From contig CALYNN010000016.1 of NCBI GenBank assembly GCA_945221685.1, positions 1 to 15,149 of the forward strand: a DNA stretch of 15,149 nt, read 5' to 3'. Position numbers and translations under genes: made by a program. The notes below the pieces were generated by a model. It did not search any database and was not told where the DNA came from. It worked only from the letters and a program-made list of their open reading frames with translations. Below, one piece after another: positions 1-7,012 of this stretch; positions within the stretch are counted from its first letter, which is position 1, and each line of letters starts with the position of its first letter. This DNA is from an uncultured Clostridia bacterium. Its GTDB lineage: Bacteria; Bacillota; Clostridia; Oscillospirales; Acutalibacteraceae.

Positions 1-804
1 AGCCTCTATATTTGCCTGAAGAATACCGAATTTATTGCCGATATCGTAGCGCGTGCCCTCGTAATCAACGGCAACAACGCCCTTTGTTTGAGCAAGTGTT
101 TTCATAGCGTCCGTAAGCTGAAGCTCGTTTCCGGCTCCAAGGGGAGTATGCTCAAGAATTTCAAAAATTTCAGGCGGCATTACTACTCTGCCTAAAATGG
201 AATAGTTTGACATAATTTCGTTAAGGGCGGGCTTTTCAATCATATCGGTACAGCTATAGCAGTTATCCTCCAGCGGACTGACTGCCAAGGAGCAGTATTT
301 TGTAATTGCCTCGTCAGAAACCTCTTTAACTCCTACTGCGCCCTTGCCGTATTTTTCGTAGGCGTCGCAAAGCTGCTTGGTTACGGGGTTATCCGAAATA
401 ATTACATCATCGCCGTAAAGCACTGCAAAGGGCTCGTTGCCCACAAAGCTTTTTGCACAAAGCACTGCGTGGCCAAGTCCCTTTGTCTCCTTTTGCCTGA
501 TGAAATAAATGTTGCCGAAATCGGAGCATTTCTTTACATCCTCATAAATATCCCTTTTGCTTTCGCTTTCCGCAAGCTTTGCTTCAAGCTCAAAGGCGTG
601 GTCAAAATGGTCCTCAATAGCACCCTTGCCTCTGTTTGTTATAATAAGCACATCTTCAATACCCGAAGCAAACGCCTCTTCAACTATGTACTGAATTGCA
701 GGCTTGTCAACAATATTAAGCATTTCCTTAGGAATTGCCTTTGATGCAGGAAGCACTCTTGTGCCCATACCTGCCGCGGGAATTATTGCTTTTTTAACTT
801 TCAT
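1..804 (-). CDS. galU: UTP--glucose-1-phosphate uridylyltransferase (3' end cut by window)
   Basis: Makes UDP-glucose from glucose-1-phosphate and UTP in the cytoplasm, feeding glycolipid, teichoic acid and polysaccharide synthesis. The 268 visible codons start MKVKKAIIPAAGMGTRVLPA and continue with SKAIPKEML, the nucleotide-binding signature of GalU. They also contain VLYGDDVI (the uridine/metal-binding Asp region), MIEKP and a C-terminal RYDIGNKFGILQAN stretch, all in the usual order. The family is about 290 residues, so only some 20-25 C-terminal residues should lie beyond the left edge. The ATG at 804 follows an AAGGCGG ribosome binding site. It lies 23 bases behind the RING/DUF2628-like gene on the same strand, so the two are probably co-transcribed. 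Product assignment is firm. Confidence 0.96.
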   Translation of the reverse strand, partial: MKVKKAIIPAAGMGTRVLPASKAIPKEMLNIVDKPAIQYIVEEAFASGIEDVLIITNRGKGAIEDHFDHAFELEAKLAESESKRDIYEDVKKCSDFGNIYFIRQKETKGLGHAVLCAKSFVGNEPFAVLYGDDVIISDNPVTKQLCDAYEKYGKGAVGVKEVSDEAITKYCSLAVSPLEDNCYSCTDMIEKPALNEIMSNYSILGRVVMPPEIFEILEHTPLGAGNELQLTDAMKTLAQTKGVVAVDYEGTRYDIGNKFGILQANIEA

Positions 805-827
805 ATCAGATACCGCCTTAGTATTTT

Positions 828-1901
828 TTAAAGCTTTGAAATAAATGATGATAAAATATCAAGCACTAAATAAGCCAGCACAGGTGCAAAAAAGCTTATT
901 CCGCCCAATTTATTAAGGTAAAGGGTTTTCATCTGCTCCTGAGATAATTCGGTGTTCATTTCAAAAAGAGGATTTTGACCGAAGCTTCCGCCCTCCTCAA
1001 GATTAGAATCAACCTTGTTGAGAATGCCAAACACCTTTGAACGATAAAATTTATCGGCAAAAAGCGCACAGAAGATGTTAATAACAAGACCTACCGCCGA
1101 CAGTATCAGTATCATAGGCAGCACTGCCTGATAATAGGGCATAAGCTGATTCAATAATTCCTCGGTAGGGTTTGTAAGCACCTCCTTGTGAGATGAAACA
1201 AAATTCATAAAGGCAGTATATTCCTCGGTGTAAATTCCCTGAACAACAAGGTTTACCGCAAGCCTTACTGCCATAATTATTATTCCTTCTTTATACATTT
1301 TTCTAAACATATAATAGTAAGGACCAAAGAAAAATGCGCCCCAATTCCATGATAAAGCTTTGTTCCTCTTAAATTTGGGAATAAATCTTTTTGTGTTGGA
1401 CACAACAACAGACGCAATATCCGAAACGCTTTTTCCGTCTATTTCCTCGCGGCTGTTTCTGTACTGCTCTTGGCTTGCAGAGGTATATACCTCCTGCGCT
1501 CTGCCGATAACGGTTTTTTCGTTAACCGTCAGTCTTTCGCCGCACTCACAGCAAAAGGCGCTTGTGCTCTTGTTTTCCGCGCCGCATTTGCCGCATTTTA
1601 CAGTTTCGCTTTTTTCGGCGTTTTCGGGATTTAAAAAGTACCGATTAGAAGCCTCGTTGCTTTGGACATTTTCTTTTTCGCTGTCAGGCTTTTCCTGTTG
1701 CTCCTGAATACTGTTGTGGTCTGAATTGCCGCTTTTATATTCATAGCCTGATGTATGCTTGTCTGCATTGGCGCATTTGCCCAGCCTGTTGTAGCACTCG
1801 CGGTGGTGAGGTGTTCCGCAAAGGGGACAGATTACTATATCATCTTCCTCATTAAATTTTTTGTCGCAAACAGGGCAGGCTTCACCGTTTTTAAAAATCA
1901 T
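828..1901 (-). CDS. RING-like/zinc-ribbon membrane protein with DUF2628-like domain
   Basis: A 357-residue protein of unknown role. Residues 9-43 form a prokaryotic RING-like zinc module (C9, C12, C25, C28, H32/H33, C36, C43). Residues 103-120 form a zinc ribbon (CGKC and CCEC; C103, C106, C117, C120). A polar, Gln/Ser/Glu-rich linker lies between the two. From about 175 the sequence matches the DUF2628 pattern: KRNKALSWNWGAFFFGPYYY followed by a basic residue stretch and hydrophobic segments at about 206-223, 260-282 and 336-353. The zinc part is therefore probably cytoplasmic and tethered to the membrane. The ATG at 1901 has AAGGA eight bases upstream. It is the first gene of a probable operon with galU. 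Domain calls are from pattern reading; function is unknown. Confidence 0.88.
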   Translation of the reverse strand: MIFKNGEACPVCDKKFNEEDDIVICPLCGTPHHRECYNRLGKCANADKHTSGYEYKSGNSDHNSIQEQQEKPDSEKENVQSNEASNRYFLNPENAEKSETVKCGKCGAENKSTSAFCCECGERLTVNEKTVIGRAQEVYTSASQEQYRNSREEIDGKSVSDIASVVVSNTKRFIPKFKRNKALSWNWGAFFFGPYYYMFRKMYKEGIIIMAVRLAVNLVVQGIYTEEYTAFMNFVSSHKEVLTNPTEELLNQLMPYYQAVLPMILILSAVGLVINIFCALFADKFYRSKVFGILNKVDSNLEEGGSFGQNPLFEMNTELSQEQMKTLYLNKLGGISFFAPVLAYLVLDILSSFISKL

Positions 1902-1933
1902 TGTTAATTCCTTCCGTTTTAAAGGTAATATAT

Positions 1934-1963
1934 ATTATACATTATGTTAGCATAATAAATCAA
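1934..1963 (-). promoter_or_regulatory. Predicted sigma-A promoter for the RING/DUF2628 gene and galU
   Basis: On the minus strand TTGATT (1963-1958), an 18-base spacer and a perfect TATAAT (1939-1934) lie just upstream of the start at 1901. The -35 matches the consensus at 4 of 6 positions, so this is a reasonable but unproven call. Confidence 0.5.
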
Positions 1964-1998
1964 TAATTTAGTTAAAATAATATTAATGTATTTTAAAC

Positions 1999-2027
1999 TT
2001 GAAATATATTTTTTATTTGTATATAAT
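1999..2027 (+). promoter_or_regulatory. Predicted sigma-A promoter for prfB-mgtC
   Basis: TTGAAA (1999-2004) and TATAAT (2022-2027) are separated by exactly 17 bases in a very AT-rich divergent intergenic region. Transcription would start near 2034, giving a leader of about 58 bases before the prfB start codon. Confidence 0.7.
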
Positions 2028-2092
2028 AATATGAACGATAAACAGGTGTTTACATATGGATAAGAAATCGTCGGTTAGTTAAGGAGATTTTT

Positions 2093-3214
2093 ATGATTGA
2101 ATATGAGGAACTCAGGCTGAGATTGCTTGATAGTGAAAAAACGGTCAAAAACTTAAAGGAAGCCCTTGCAGTAGACGCACTGAAAAAAGAGGTTGAACAG
2201 TTAGAGGAGCTAAGCAGTGCTCCGGATTTTTGGGACGATATGGAAAAAAGCCAAAAGACTATGCAGAAAATAGGCTCTCTTAAGGCTAAAATAAATTCCT
2301 ATGAAGCCGTTAAAAACGATTTTGACGACGCGTTGGTTATGATAGAGCTTGCCAACGAGGAGGACGACGCAGACCTTATTGACGACTGCACCGCCTCTGT
2401 TGAAGAAATTGAAAAAAGGCTGGAGGCTTTAACCCTGTCAACGCTTTTAAGCGGTGAGTTCGATAATAACAACGCTCTGCTTACCTTTCACGCCGGCGCA
2501 GGCGGTACCGAGGCGCAGGATTGGGCGGAAATGCTTTTCAGAATGTATAACCGCTGGGGCGAGAGGCACGGCTATAAGGTGTCTACTCTTGATTATCTTG
2601 ACGGCGATGTTGCCGGAATTAAGAGCGCCACAATTCTTGTTGAGGGTGAAAATGCCTATGGCTATCTTAAGGGCGAAATGGGAATTCACCGCCTCGTGCG
2701 TGTGTCGCCCTTTGACTCCTCCGGCAGACGCCATACCTCCTTTGCTTCCCTTGAGGTTATGCCTGAAATTGACGACGATACCGAGGTTGAAATTCGTGAG
2801 GAGGATATTAAAATGGATGTTTACCGAGCCTCAGGCGCAGGCGGTCAAAAGGTAAACAAAACCTCCTCTGCCGTAAGGCTTACCCATATTCCTACGGGAA
2901 TAGTGGTATCCTGCCAGATTGAGCGCAGTCAGCACCAAAACCGCGAGGTTGCCATGCGTATGCTTAAATCAAAGCTTGTGGAAATTAAAGAAAGAGAAAA
3001 CCTTGAAAGAATAGAGGATATTAAAGGCGACCAAAAGGAAATAGCCTGGGGAAGCCAAATCAGGTCTTATGTTTTTATGCCCTACACAATGGCAAAGGAC
3101 CACCGCACAGGCTACGAAATGGGAAATATTAACGCTGTTATGGACGGCGACATAGACGGCTTTATTAACGCATATTTAAAAATGAAATCAGTAGAGGGAG
3201 CTGAAAATCAATAA
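2093..3214 (+). CDS. prfB: Peptide chain release factor 2, no programmed frameshift
   Basis: Recognises UGA and UAA stop codons on the ribosome and triggers peptide release. The tripeptide SPF at residues 205-207 is the RF2 stop-codon anticodon motif, and the catalytic GGQ is at 250-252, the same numbering as E. coli RF2. GAGGTEAQDW (135-144) is also the RF2 form rather than the RF1 form. The 373-residue length is normal. The ATG at 2093 has AAGGAG at 2081-2086. In most bacteria codon 26 is an in-frame UGA bypassed by +1 frameshifting. Here the frame is open throughout: codon 25 is still CTT but the next codon is GCA, so UGA-dependent autoregulation is absent. The stop codon overlaps the start of the next gene (TAATG), suggesting translational coupling. 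Confidence 0.97.
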   Translation: MIEYEELRLRLLDSEKTVKNLKEALAVDALKKEVEQLEELSSAPDFWDDMEKSQKTMQKIGSLKAKINSYEAVKNDFDDALVMIELANEEDDADLIDDCTASVEEIEKRLEALTLSTLLSGEFDNNNALLTFHAGAGGTEAQDWAEMLFRMYNRWGERHGYKVSTLDYLDGDVAGIKSATILVEGENAYGYLKGEMGIHRLVRVSPFDSSGRRHTSFASLEVMPEIDDDTEVEIREEDIKMDVYRASGAGGQKVNKTSSAVRLTHIPTGIVVSCQIERSQHQNREVAMRMLKSKLVEIKERENLERIEDIKGDQKEIAWGSQIRSYVFMPYTMAKDHRTGYEMGNINAVMDGDIDGFINAYLKMKSVEGAENQ

Positions 3215-3945
3215 TGGAAAGGATAGAAGGAATACTTAATATTGCTTCTGCTTCGGGATTTTCATTAAGACTGTTAATTGCAATTTTGCTGGGACTTGCC
3301 GTTGGACTTGAAAGGCAATGGACCAAGCATCAGGCAGGTATTCTTACTAATGTTATTGTGTGCGTCGGAGCATACGCTTATACTGCTTTTTCTTACATTG
3401 CAGGAGGCGAAGGCACCGATTTAACTCGAATTGCGGCTCAGGTTGTCAGCGGAATCGGCTTTTTGGGCGCAGGACTTATTATACGCGACGGGGCAAATAT
3501 CCGCGGTCTTGCTACTGCCGCAACAATATGGGCAACGGCGGCAATAGGTATTCTCTGTACTGTTAATAATCTTTTATACGCGGTAATTGTTGCGCTGTCA
3601 ATTGTATTTCTGCACCTTGTGCTTCATCCCCTTTCAACTCATATTGATAAGCTGAGAAACTATAATAAAGATAAGGAACGCAACGCCGAATGCTTTTATA
3701 AAATTTCCATTAAATGCGGTGATGAATACGAAACGGATATTCGCTCTCATCTCGTAAAAACAATTCGTGAAAAAAACGGCGTGCTGCTACATAACCTTGA
3801 AAGCATTGAGGGCGACGACGGCAGTATAAAAATCCGCGCTTATGTTTCAACGGTAAAGAAAAATAATGATTTGGTAGAAAGCATTTTGGCTCATATAGGC
3901 AAGGATGAGGGAATTATTTCTGCCGGCTGGAAAATAGACAATTAA
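3214..3945 (+). CDS. MgtC/SapB family inner-membrane protein
   Basis: A 243-residue membrane protein of the MgtC/SapB family, linked in other bacteria to magnesium limitation, acid survival and, in Salmonella, control of the F-type ATP synthase. The N-terminal half has hydrophobic segments at about 16-31, 43-62, 76-91, 98-116 and 118-138. It carries the family signatures GLERQ (31-35) and GIGFLGAGLIIRDG (80-93), followed by IRGLATAATIW. Residues 155-243 form a soluble C-terminal domain of the ACT-like type found in the longer family members. The start overlaps the prfB stop by one base, so it should be expressed with release factor 2. Assignment to the family is firm; the transported or regulated partner is not known here. 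Confidence 0.92.
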   Translation: MERIEGILNIASASGFSLRLLIAILLGLAVGLERQWTKHQAGILTNVIVCVGAYAYTAFSYIAGGEGTDLTRIAAQVVSGIGFLGAGLIIRDGANIRGLATAATIWATAAIGILCTVNNLLYAVIVALSIVFLHLVLHPLSTHIDKLRNYNKDKERNAECFYKISIKCGDEYETDIRSHLVKTIREKNGVLLHNLESIEGDDGSIKIRAYVSTVKKNNDLVESILAHIGKDEGIISAGWKIDN

Positions 3946-3960
3946 TTACCACCTATAATT

Positions 3961-3997
3961 AATCCCCTGCGGACTAAAATAAGTTCGAAGGGGGATT
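3961..3997 (+). promoter_or_regulatory. Hairpin ending mgtC and covering the next ribosome binding site
   Basis: AATCCCC (3961-3967) pairs with GGGGATT (3991-3997), a 7 bp stem with a 23-base loop, followed by more T residues. It could terminate the prfB-mgtC transcript weakly. The 3' arm is also the only Shine-Dalgarno candidate (AAGGGGG) for the deacetylase start at 4002, so folding would hide that site. The long loop makes the structure only moderately convincing. Confidence 0.45.
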
Positions 3998-4001
3998 TTT
4001 T

Positions 4002-4862
4002 ATGAAAAAATTTTTTACTGCAATAATAAGCGTTTTTGTGATTATGTCACTGCTTACGGGTTGTCAGACAAACGCAGAAAGCAATACTGCCGAAAATGAG
4101 AAATCATCGGCAAGCACATCGTCAACAAATACAACAAATGTTGCGCAAACTACCGTTGAAGCAACGGGCGTGGCGTCAAAGGCGTACAGCACCGATAAGG
4201 TTGTGTGGGGACCGGGACGGGCAGAGAATAACGAAAGACCTTCCGACCCTGTTTCACTTCAGGAGGCCTACGGAAATCTCGGCGCACAGTTTATTATGAG
4301 CGACGATAAGTTCATTTGCCTAACCTTCGACGAGGGCTATGAAAACGGATTTACTCCTGCAATTCTCGACACGCTTAAAGAAAAAAATGTTAAGGCAATT
4401 TTCTTTGTTACCTACGATTTTGCAAAGGATAATCCCGAGCTTATTGAGCGTATGATTGATGAGGGGCATATTATCGGCAACCATTCCTACCGCCATTATA
4501 CAATGGACGAGGTAAGCCTTGACGAAGCGAAAGAGGAAATAGAGTATCTTGATAAATATATGAAGGAAGCCTTTAAATACCGAATGACTCTTTTCAGATT
4601 TCCAAAGGGTGAATTCAGTGAAAGCACTCTTGCCTTGGCAGATGAATTGGGCTATAAAAGTGTGTTCTGGTCCTTTGCCTATGCCGATTGGGATGTTGAT
4701 AATCCGGCTGATTCCGCCGAAGCCTTTGAAGAAATTACGCAGCATTTTCACAATGGCGAAATTATGCTTCTTCACGCGGTCAGCAAAACGAATGCCGAAA
4801 TACTCGGCAGCGTAATCGACGAAGCTGTTTCTCAAGGCTATCGCTTTACCACAGAGGTATAA
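4002..4862 (+). CDS. PdaA-like polysaccharide deacetylase lipoprotein
   Basis: Predicted NodB-fold deacetylase acting on peptidoglycan or another N-acetylated glycan outside the membrane. The N terminus is a lipoprotein signal with lipobox LLTGC, giving Cys21 as the lipidated residue. A Ser/Thr/Asn/Glu-rich linker (22-60) follows. Catalytic motifs are in order: TFDEG (108-112, catalytic Asp110), HSYRH (His161 and His165, metal ligands), RFPKG (199-203), the YADWD region (228-231) and LLHAVS (256-261). TFD-x-GYENG, HIIGNHS and the VFWS stretch match Bacillus PdaA, the muramic-delta-lactam enzyme of the spore cortex. The second motif-1 position is Glu rather than the Asp of classical NodB enzymes; PdaA also departs from Asp there. 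Length (286 aa) is normal. A cortex or wall role is inferred from homology. Confidence 0.9.
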   Translation: MKKFFTAIISVFVIMSLLTGCQTNAESNTAENEKSSASTSSTNTTNVAQTTVEATGVASKAYSTDKVVWGPGRAENNERPSDPVSLQEAYGNLGAQFIMSDDKFICLTFDEGYENGFTPAILDTLKEKNVKAIFFVTYDFAKDNPELIERMIDEGHIIGNHSYRHYTMDEVSLDEAKEEIEYLDKYMKEAFKYRMTLFRFPKGEFSESTLALADELGYKSVFWSFAYADWDVDNPADSAEAFEEITQHFHNGEIMLLHAVSKTNAEILGSVIDEAVSQGYRFTTEV

Positions 4863-4867
4863 CAAAA

Positions 4868-4889
4868 AGCTCCCTTGCTTAAGGGAGCT
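4868..4889. terminator. Bidirectional intrinsic terminator
   Basis: AGCTCCCTT (4868-4876), loop GCTT, AAGGGAGCT (4881-4889): a perfect 9 bp stem. On the plus strand it is followed by CTTTGTT; on the minus strand by TTTTTGTT. It sits between the converging deacetylase gene and the three-gene minus-strand operon and should end both transcripts. Confidence 0.88.
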
Positions 4890-4894
4890 CTTTG

Positions 4895-5428
4895 TTATAC
4901 ATTATTTTCTTCGCTTGAGTTTTTGTTTTCCTCCTGCTCGGATTTCTCGGTGCTTTCTTGGGGCTCTTTATTAGGAAGACCTGTTCTTTCTCTTATTTCC
5001 GCCGCTATCCTTTCAACGCAGTTTTTTGTGGTTAAGCCTATGTCAAGAGATACTGTTCTTCCGTCCTTAAGGGTAAGTATAACCTGCGAGCTACGGTCGA
5101 TAAAGTTCTTTACGAGGCTGGGCGCAGTGTCCTTTTTTGTTTCAACCTGCAAAACATCCTCGTAGCTGAAAATATTATCGTTATCAATAGCAGTAAATTC
5201 AAATTCATCGTCATAAAATTTTACGCCGTGGGTAAGCTCCTCTCTTGTTACAACAACGGCTATAATCAGCGCAAAAACCTCTGCCGCCGCAAAAAATATT
5301 ACTCGCGGATGGGGATACTGTATAAGCTTTTTTATTGCAAATATTCCGTAGCTTAATACGGCAATATCCAAAATTGCAATTACCGTAAGCGAAATAGGTG
5401 AAAATATTCTCATAAATTTTTCTTTCAT
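4895..5428 (-). CDS. Hypothetical two-helix membrane protein
   Basis: A 177-residue protein not recognised as a named family. Two hydrophobic segments (about 12-31 and 42-60) form a short helical hairpin. Residues 65-145 look like a compact beta-rich soluble domain (VKFYDDEFEF, EDVLQVETKK, QVILTLKDGRTVSLDIGL), reminiscent of bacterial PH-like domains, though this is only an impression. The last 28 residues are a Glu/Asn/Ser-rich disordered tail. It is the last gene of the operon. Its ATG overlaps the stop of the pseudouridine synthase gene by four bases, so it is likely translationally coupled and ends at the shared terminator. Confidence 0.85.
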   Translation of the reverse strand: MKEKFMRIFSPISLTVIAILDIAVLSYGIFAIKKLIQYPHPRVIFFAAAEVFALIIAVVVTREELTHGVKFYDDEFEFTAIDNDNIFSYEDVLQVETKKDTAPSLVKNFIDRSSQVILTLKDGRTVSLDIGLTTKNCVERIAAEIRERTGLPNKEPQESTEKSEQEENKNSSEENNV

Positions 5429-6369
5429 ATATACTTTCTCTCCTTAAATTTTTCAAGCAAATCTATGCTTTCCGCCTGAAATGTTTTGTGATTTAGGTAC
5501 GACAGAAAATTATCGCCTTTAAAATTAAATGTCAGCTTATAGCTGCAAAGCGCCTGACGGTATCTTCCGTGCTCATTTGAGTATTTACCGTCGCCGAAAA
5601 GGGAATGACCTATGTGCGCCATATGCGCTCTTATTTGGTGGGTTCTTCCGGTAAGCAAATGAATTTCCAAAAGCGACGCGTCGTTATAATAGTCTAAAAC
5701 AGTATATTCGGTTATGATTTTCTTTGAGCTTTCGGTAGGCTCGTCTGTAACCGTAACAAGATTTTTTCTTTCGTTTTTAGTAAGGTACGCCGTAAGGGTT
5801 TCATTTTTTTTGCCCATTTTTCCGTGAACAACGGCAAGATAGTATTTATCTATTTCACGGGATTTGATTTTTTCGTTAAGGACCTTAAGCGCCTGTAAAT
5901 TTTTTGCGCCTATAACTATTCCCTGGGTATTTCGGTCAATTCTGTTGGCAAGAGACGGGGTAAAGGAGGACTCGTCGGGAGTCCATTCGCCCTTTTCGTA
6001 AAGGTAGCGCTTAAGCCTTGCCACAAGGTTGTCGGTGTAATCCTTGCCGTCGGGGTGGCAGAGAACACCTACCGCCTTGTTGAGCAAAATTATATTTTCG
6101 TCCTCGTAAACAATATTAAGCTCCTTTGACGCCTTTAGAAAATCGTAGTATTTTTCGCGAATGTGCAGGGCGTCGTCCTTAAGGTAAAGCTCAAGCAAAT
6201 CACCCTCGCATAAGATTTGGTCGGGGGTACAGCGCTTTTTGTTTATCTTAATATTCTTTTTTCGTATTTCCTTATACATAAGGGACCTTGGCAGATTATC
6301 AAAGGTTTTTAAAATAAATCTGTCTGTCCGCTGACCTGCGTCCTTATCGGTAATAATAAAGCTTTTCAT
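5425..6369 (-). CDS. RluA-family pseudouridine synthase (RluC/RluD-like)
   Basis: Converts uridine to pseudouridine in rRNA or tRNA. The 314-residue protein has an N-terminal S4 RNA-binding domain (about 12-62; RTDRFILKTF, IRKKNIKIN, GDLLELYL). The RluA catalytic domain follows: VYEDENIILLNKAVGVLCHP (88-106), the active-site loop NRIDRNTQG (142-150) with catalytic Asp145, then YYLAVVHGK and the late motif LLTGRTHQIRAHMAHIGHSL. Asn-Arg-Ile-Asp replaces the more usual His-Arg-Leu-Asp, but the Arg and Asp are kept. The exact RNA target cannot be read from the sequence. It starts one base inside the end of the upstream gene and ends four bases inside the downstream gene. Confidence 0.94.
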   Translation of the reverse strand: MKSFIITDKDAGQRTDRFILKTFDNLPRSLMYKEIRKKNIKINKKRCTPDQILCEGDLLELYLKDDALHIREKYYDFLKASKELNIVYEDENIILLNKAVGVLCHPDGKDYTDNLVARLKRYLYEKGEWTPDESSFTPSLANRIDRNTQGIVIGAKNLQALKVLNEKIKSREIDKYYLAVVHGKMGKKNETLTAYLTKNERKNLVTVTDEPTESSKKIITEYTVLDYYNDASLLEIHLLTGRTHQIRAHMAHIGHSLFGDGKYSNEHGRYRQALCSYKLTFNFKGDNFLSYLNHKTFQAESIDLLEKFKERKYI

Positions 6370-6878
6370 TAGTTTTCGCCTGAGCCGTTTTTCTTTTCTT
6401 CTTCAAGCTCCTGTATTTCCTTGTAGAACATATTTGCCCTAACATAAACCTGAATAAAATCCTTCATAATTTCGGCAAGCTCACCCTCTTTATACGGGTT
6501 AAGCAAAATTCTTTCGTCGTCGTCAATTACAAGGGGACCCTTTTCATAGTCGTTAAAGGTTTGCATAAGGGAGTAGTTTTGAGCAGTTTTTACTATTGAA
6601 ATAAGCGTTAAATCGGCAGTTGCGTTAACAAAGCCCTTTTTCTTTGTGTATTTTTCTATGGTAGAAACAGGGGAGTCGTCGTTATGCTCCTTTGTATAGC
6701 AGTGAGATATTACCTCCTCAACAAAGCTTTCAATCTGCCTGTCGGTATAGGGTGCCTTAAGCAAAACCACCTTGTCTATATCGGCAATGCCGTATTGCTT
6801 GCTTTCGCCGCAGGGAATACCTATCATATTTTCGTTTTCGTCAATATATACCGATATTGTGTAAAATTCTCTTTCCAT
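6369..6878 (-). CDS. Hypothetical cytoplasmic protein, first gene of operon
   Basis: A 169-residue acidic protein with no recognised motif, signal peptide or membrane segment. The N terminus (about 1-45) reads as beta strands (FYTISVYIDENENMIGIPCG), the middle is mixed, and the last 40 residues are helical and charged (EIQELEEEKK). The ATG at 6878 is preceded by GGTGAT, which matches the anti-Shine-Dalgarno sequence. A GTG three codons upstream (6887) with AGGA five bases before it is an alternative start. The stop overlaps the pseudouridine synthase start by one base, so it probably shares that gene's expression and perhaps its process. Confidence 0.8.
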   Translation of the reverse strand: MEREFYTISVYIDENENMIGIPCGESKQYGIADIDKVVLLKAPYTDRQIESFVEEVISHCYTKEHNDDSPVSTIEKYTKKKGFVNATADLTLISIVKTAQNYSLMQTFNDYEKGPLVIDDDERILLNPYKEGELAEIMKDFIQVYVRANMFYKEIQELEEEKKNGSGEN

Positions 6879-6919
6879 ATAAATCACCGCAGTCCTTTGC
6901 TTTGCAATCAGTTAAAACA

Positions 6920-6948
6920 ATTATAACCCATTAGATTGAAAATTACAA
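6920..6948 (-). promoter_or_regulatory. Predicted sigma-A promoter for the minus-strand operon
   Basis: On the minus strand TTGTAA (6948-6943), a 17-base spacer and TATAAT (6925-6920). It drives the three-gene operon 6878-4895. It overlaps the divergent promoter of the SDR gene. Confidence 0.6.
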
Positions 6949-6964
6949 CAGCGGATGATATAAT
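6936..6964 (+). promoter_or_regulatory. Predicted sigma-A promoter for the SDR gene
   Basis: TTGAAA (6936-6941), a 17-base spacer and TATAAT (6959-6964), followed by an AT-rich leader and a strong AAGGAAGG ribosome binding site in front of the ATG at 7013. Confidence 0.7.
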
Positions 6965-7012
6965 AATGAATAATTAATATTAATTAAATGCAGTTAAGGA
7001 AGGCTTATAAAA

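Noticed and set aside
469..744. Plus-strand open frame opposite galU
   Set aside because: Lies wholly within the galU coding region on the other strand, with no ribosome binding site and no protein-like composition.
2056..2082. Eight-codon frame MDKKSSVS ahead of prfB, ending in its ribosome binding site
   Set aside because: Has a weak AGGTG upstream, but it is too short and too common a pattern to call a leader peptide.
3954..3959. TATAAT as a separate promoter for the deacetylase gene
   Set aside because: No acceptable -35 hexamer lies 16-19 bases upstream, so no promoter is called.
4320..4865. Long minus-strand frame opposite the deacetylase gene
   Set aside because: Shadow of a clear gene with conserved catalytic motifs on the plus strand; it runs into the shared terminator and has no promoter.
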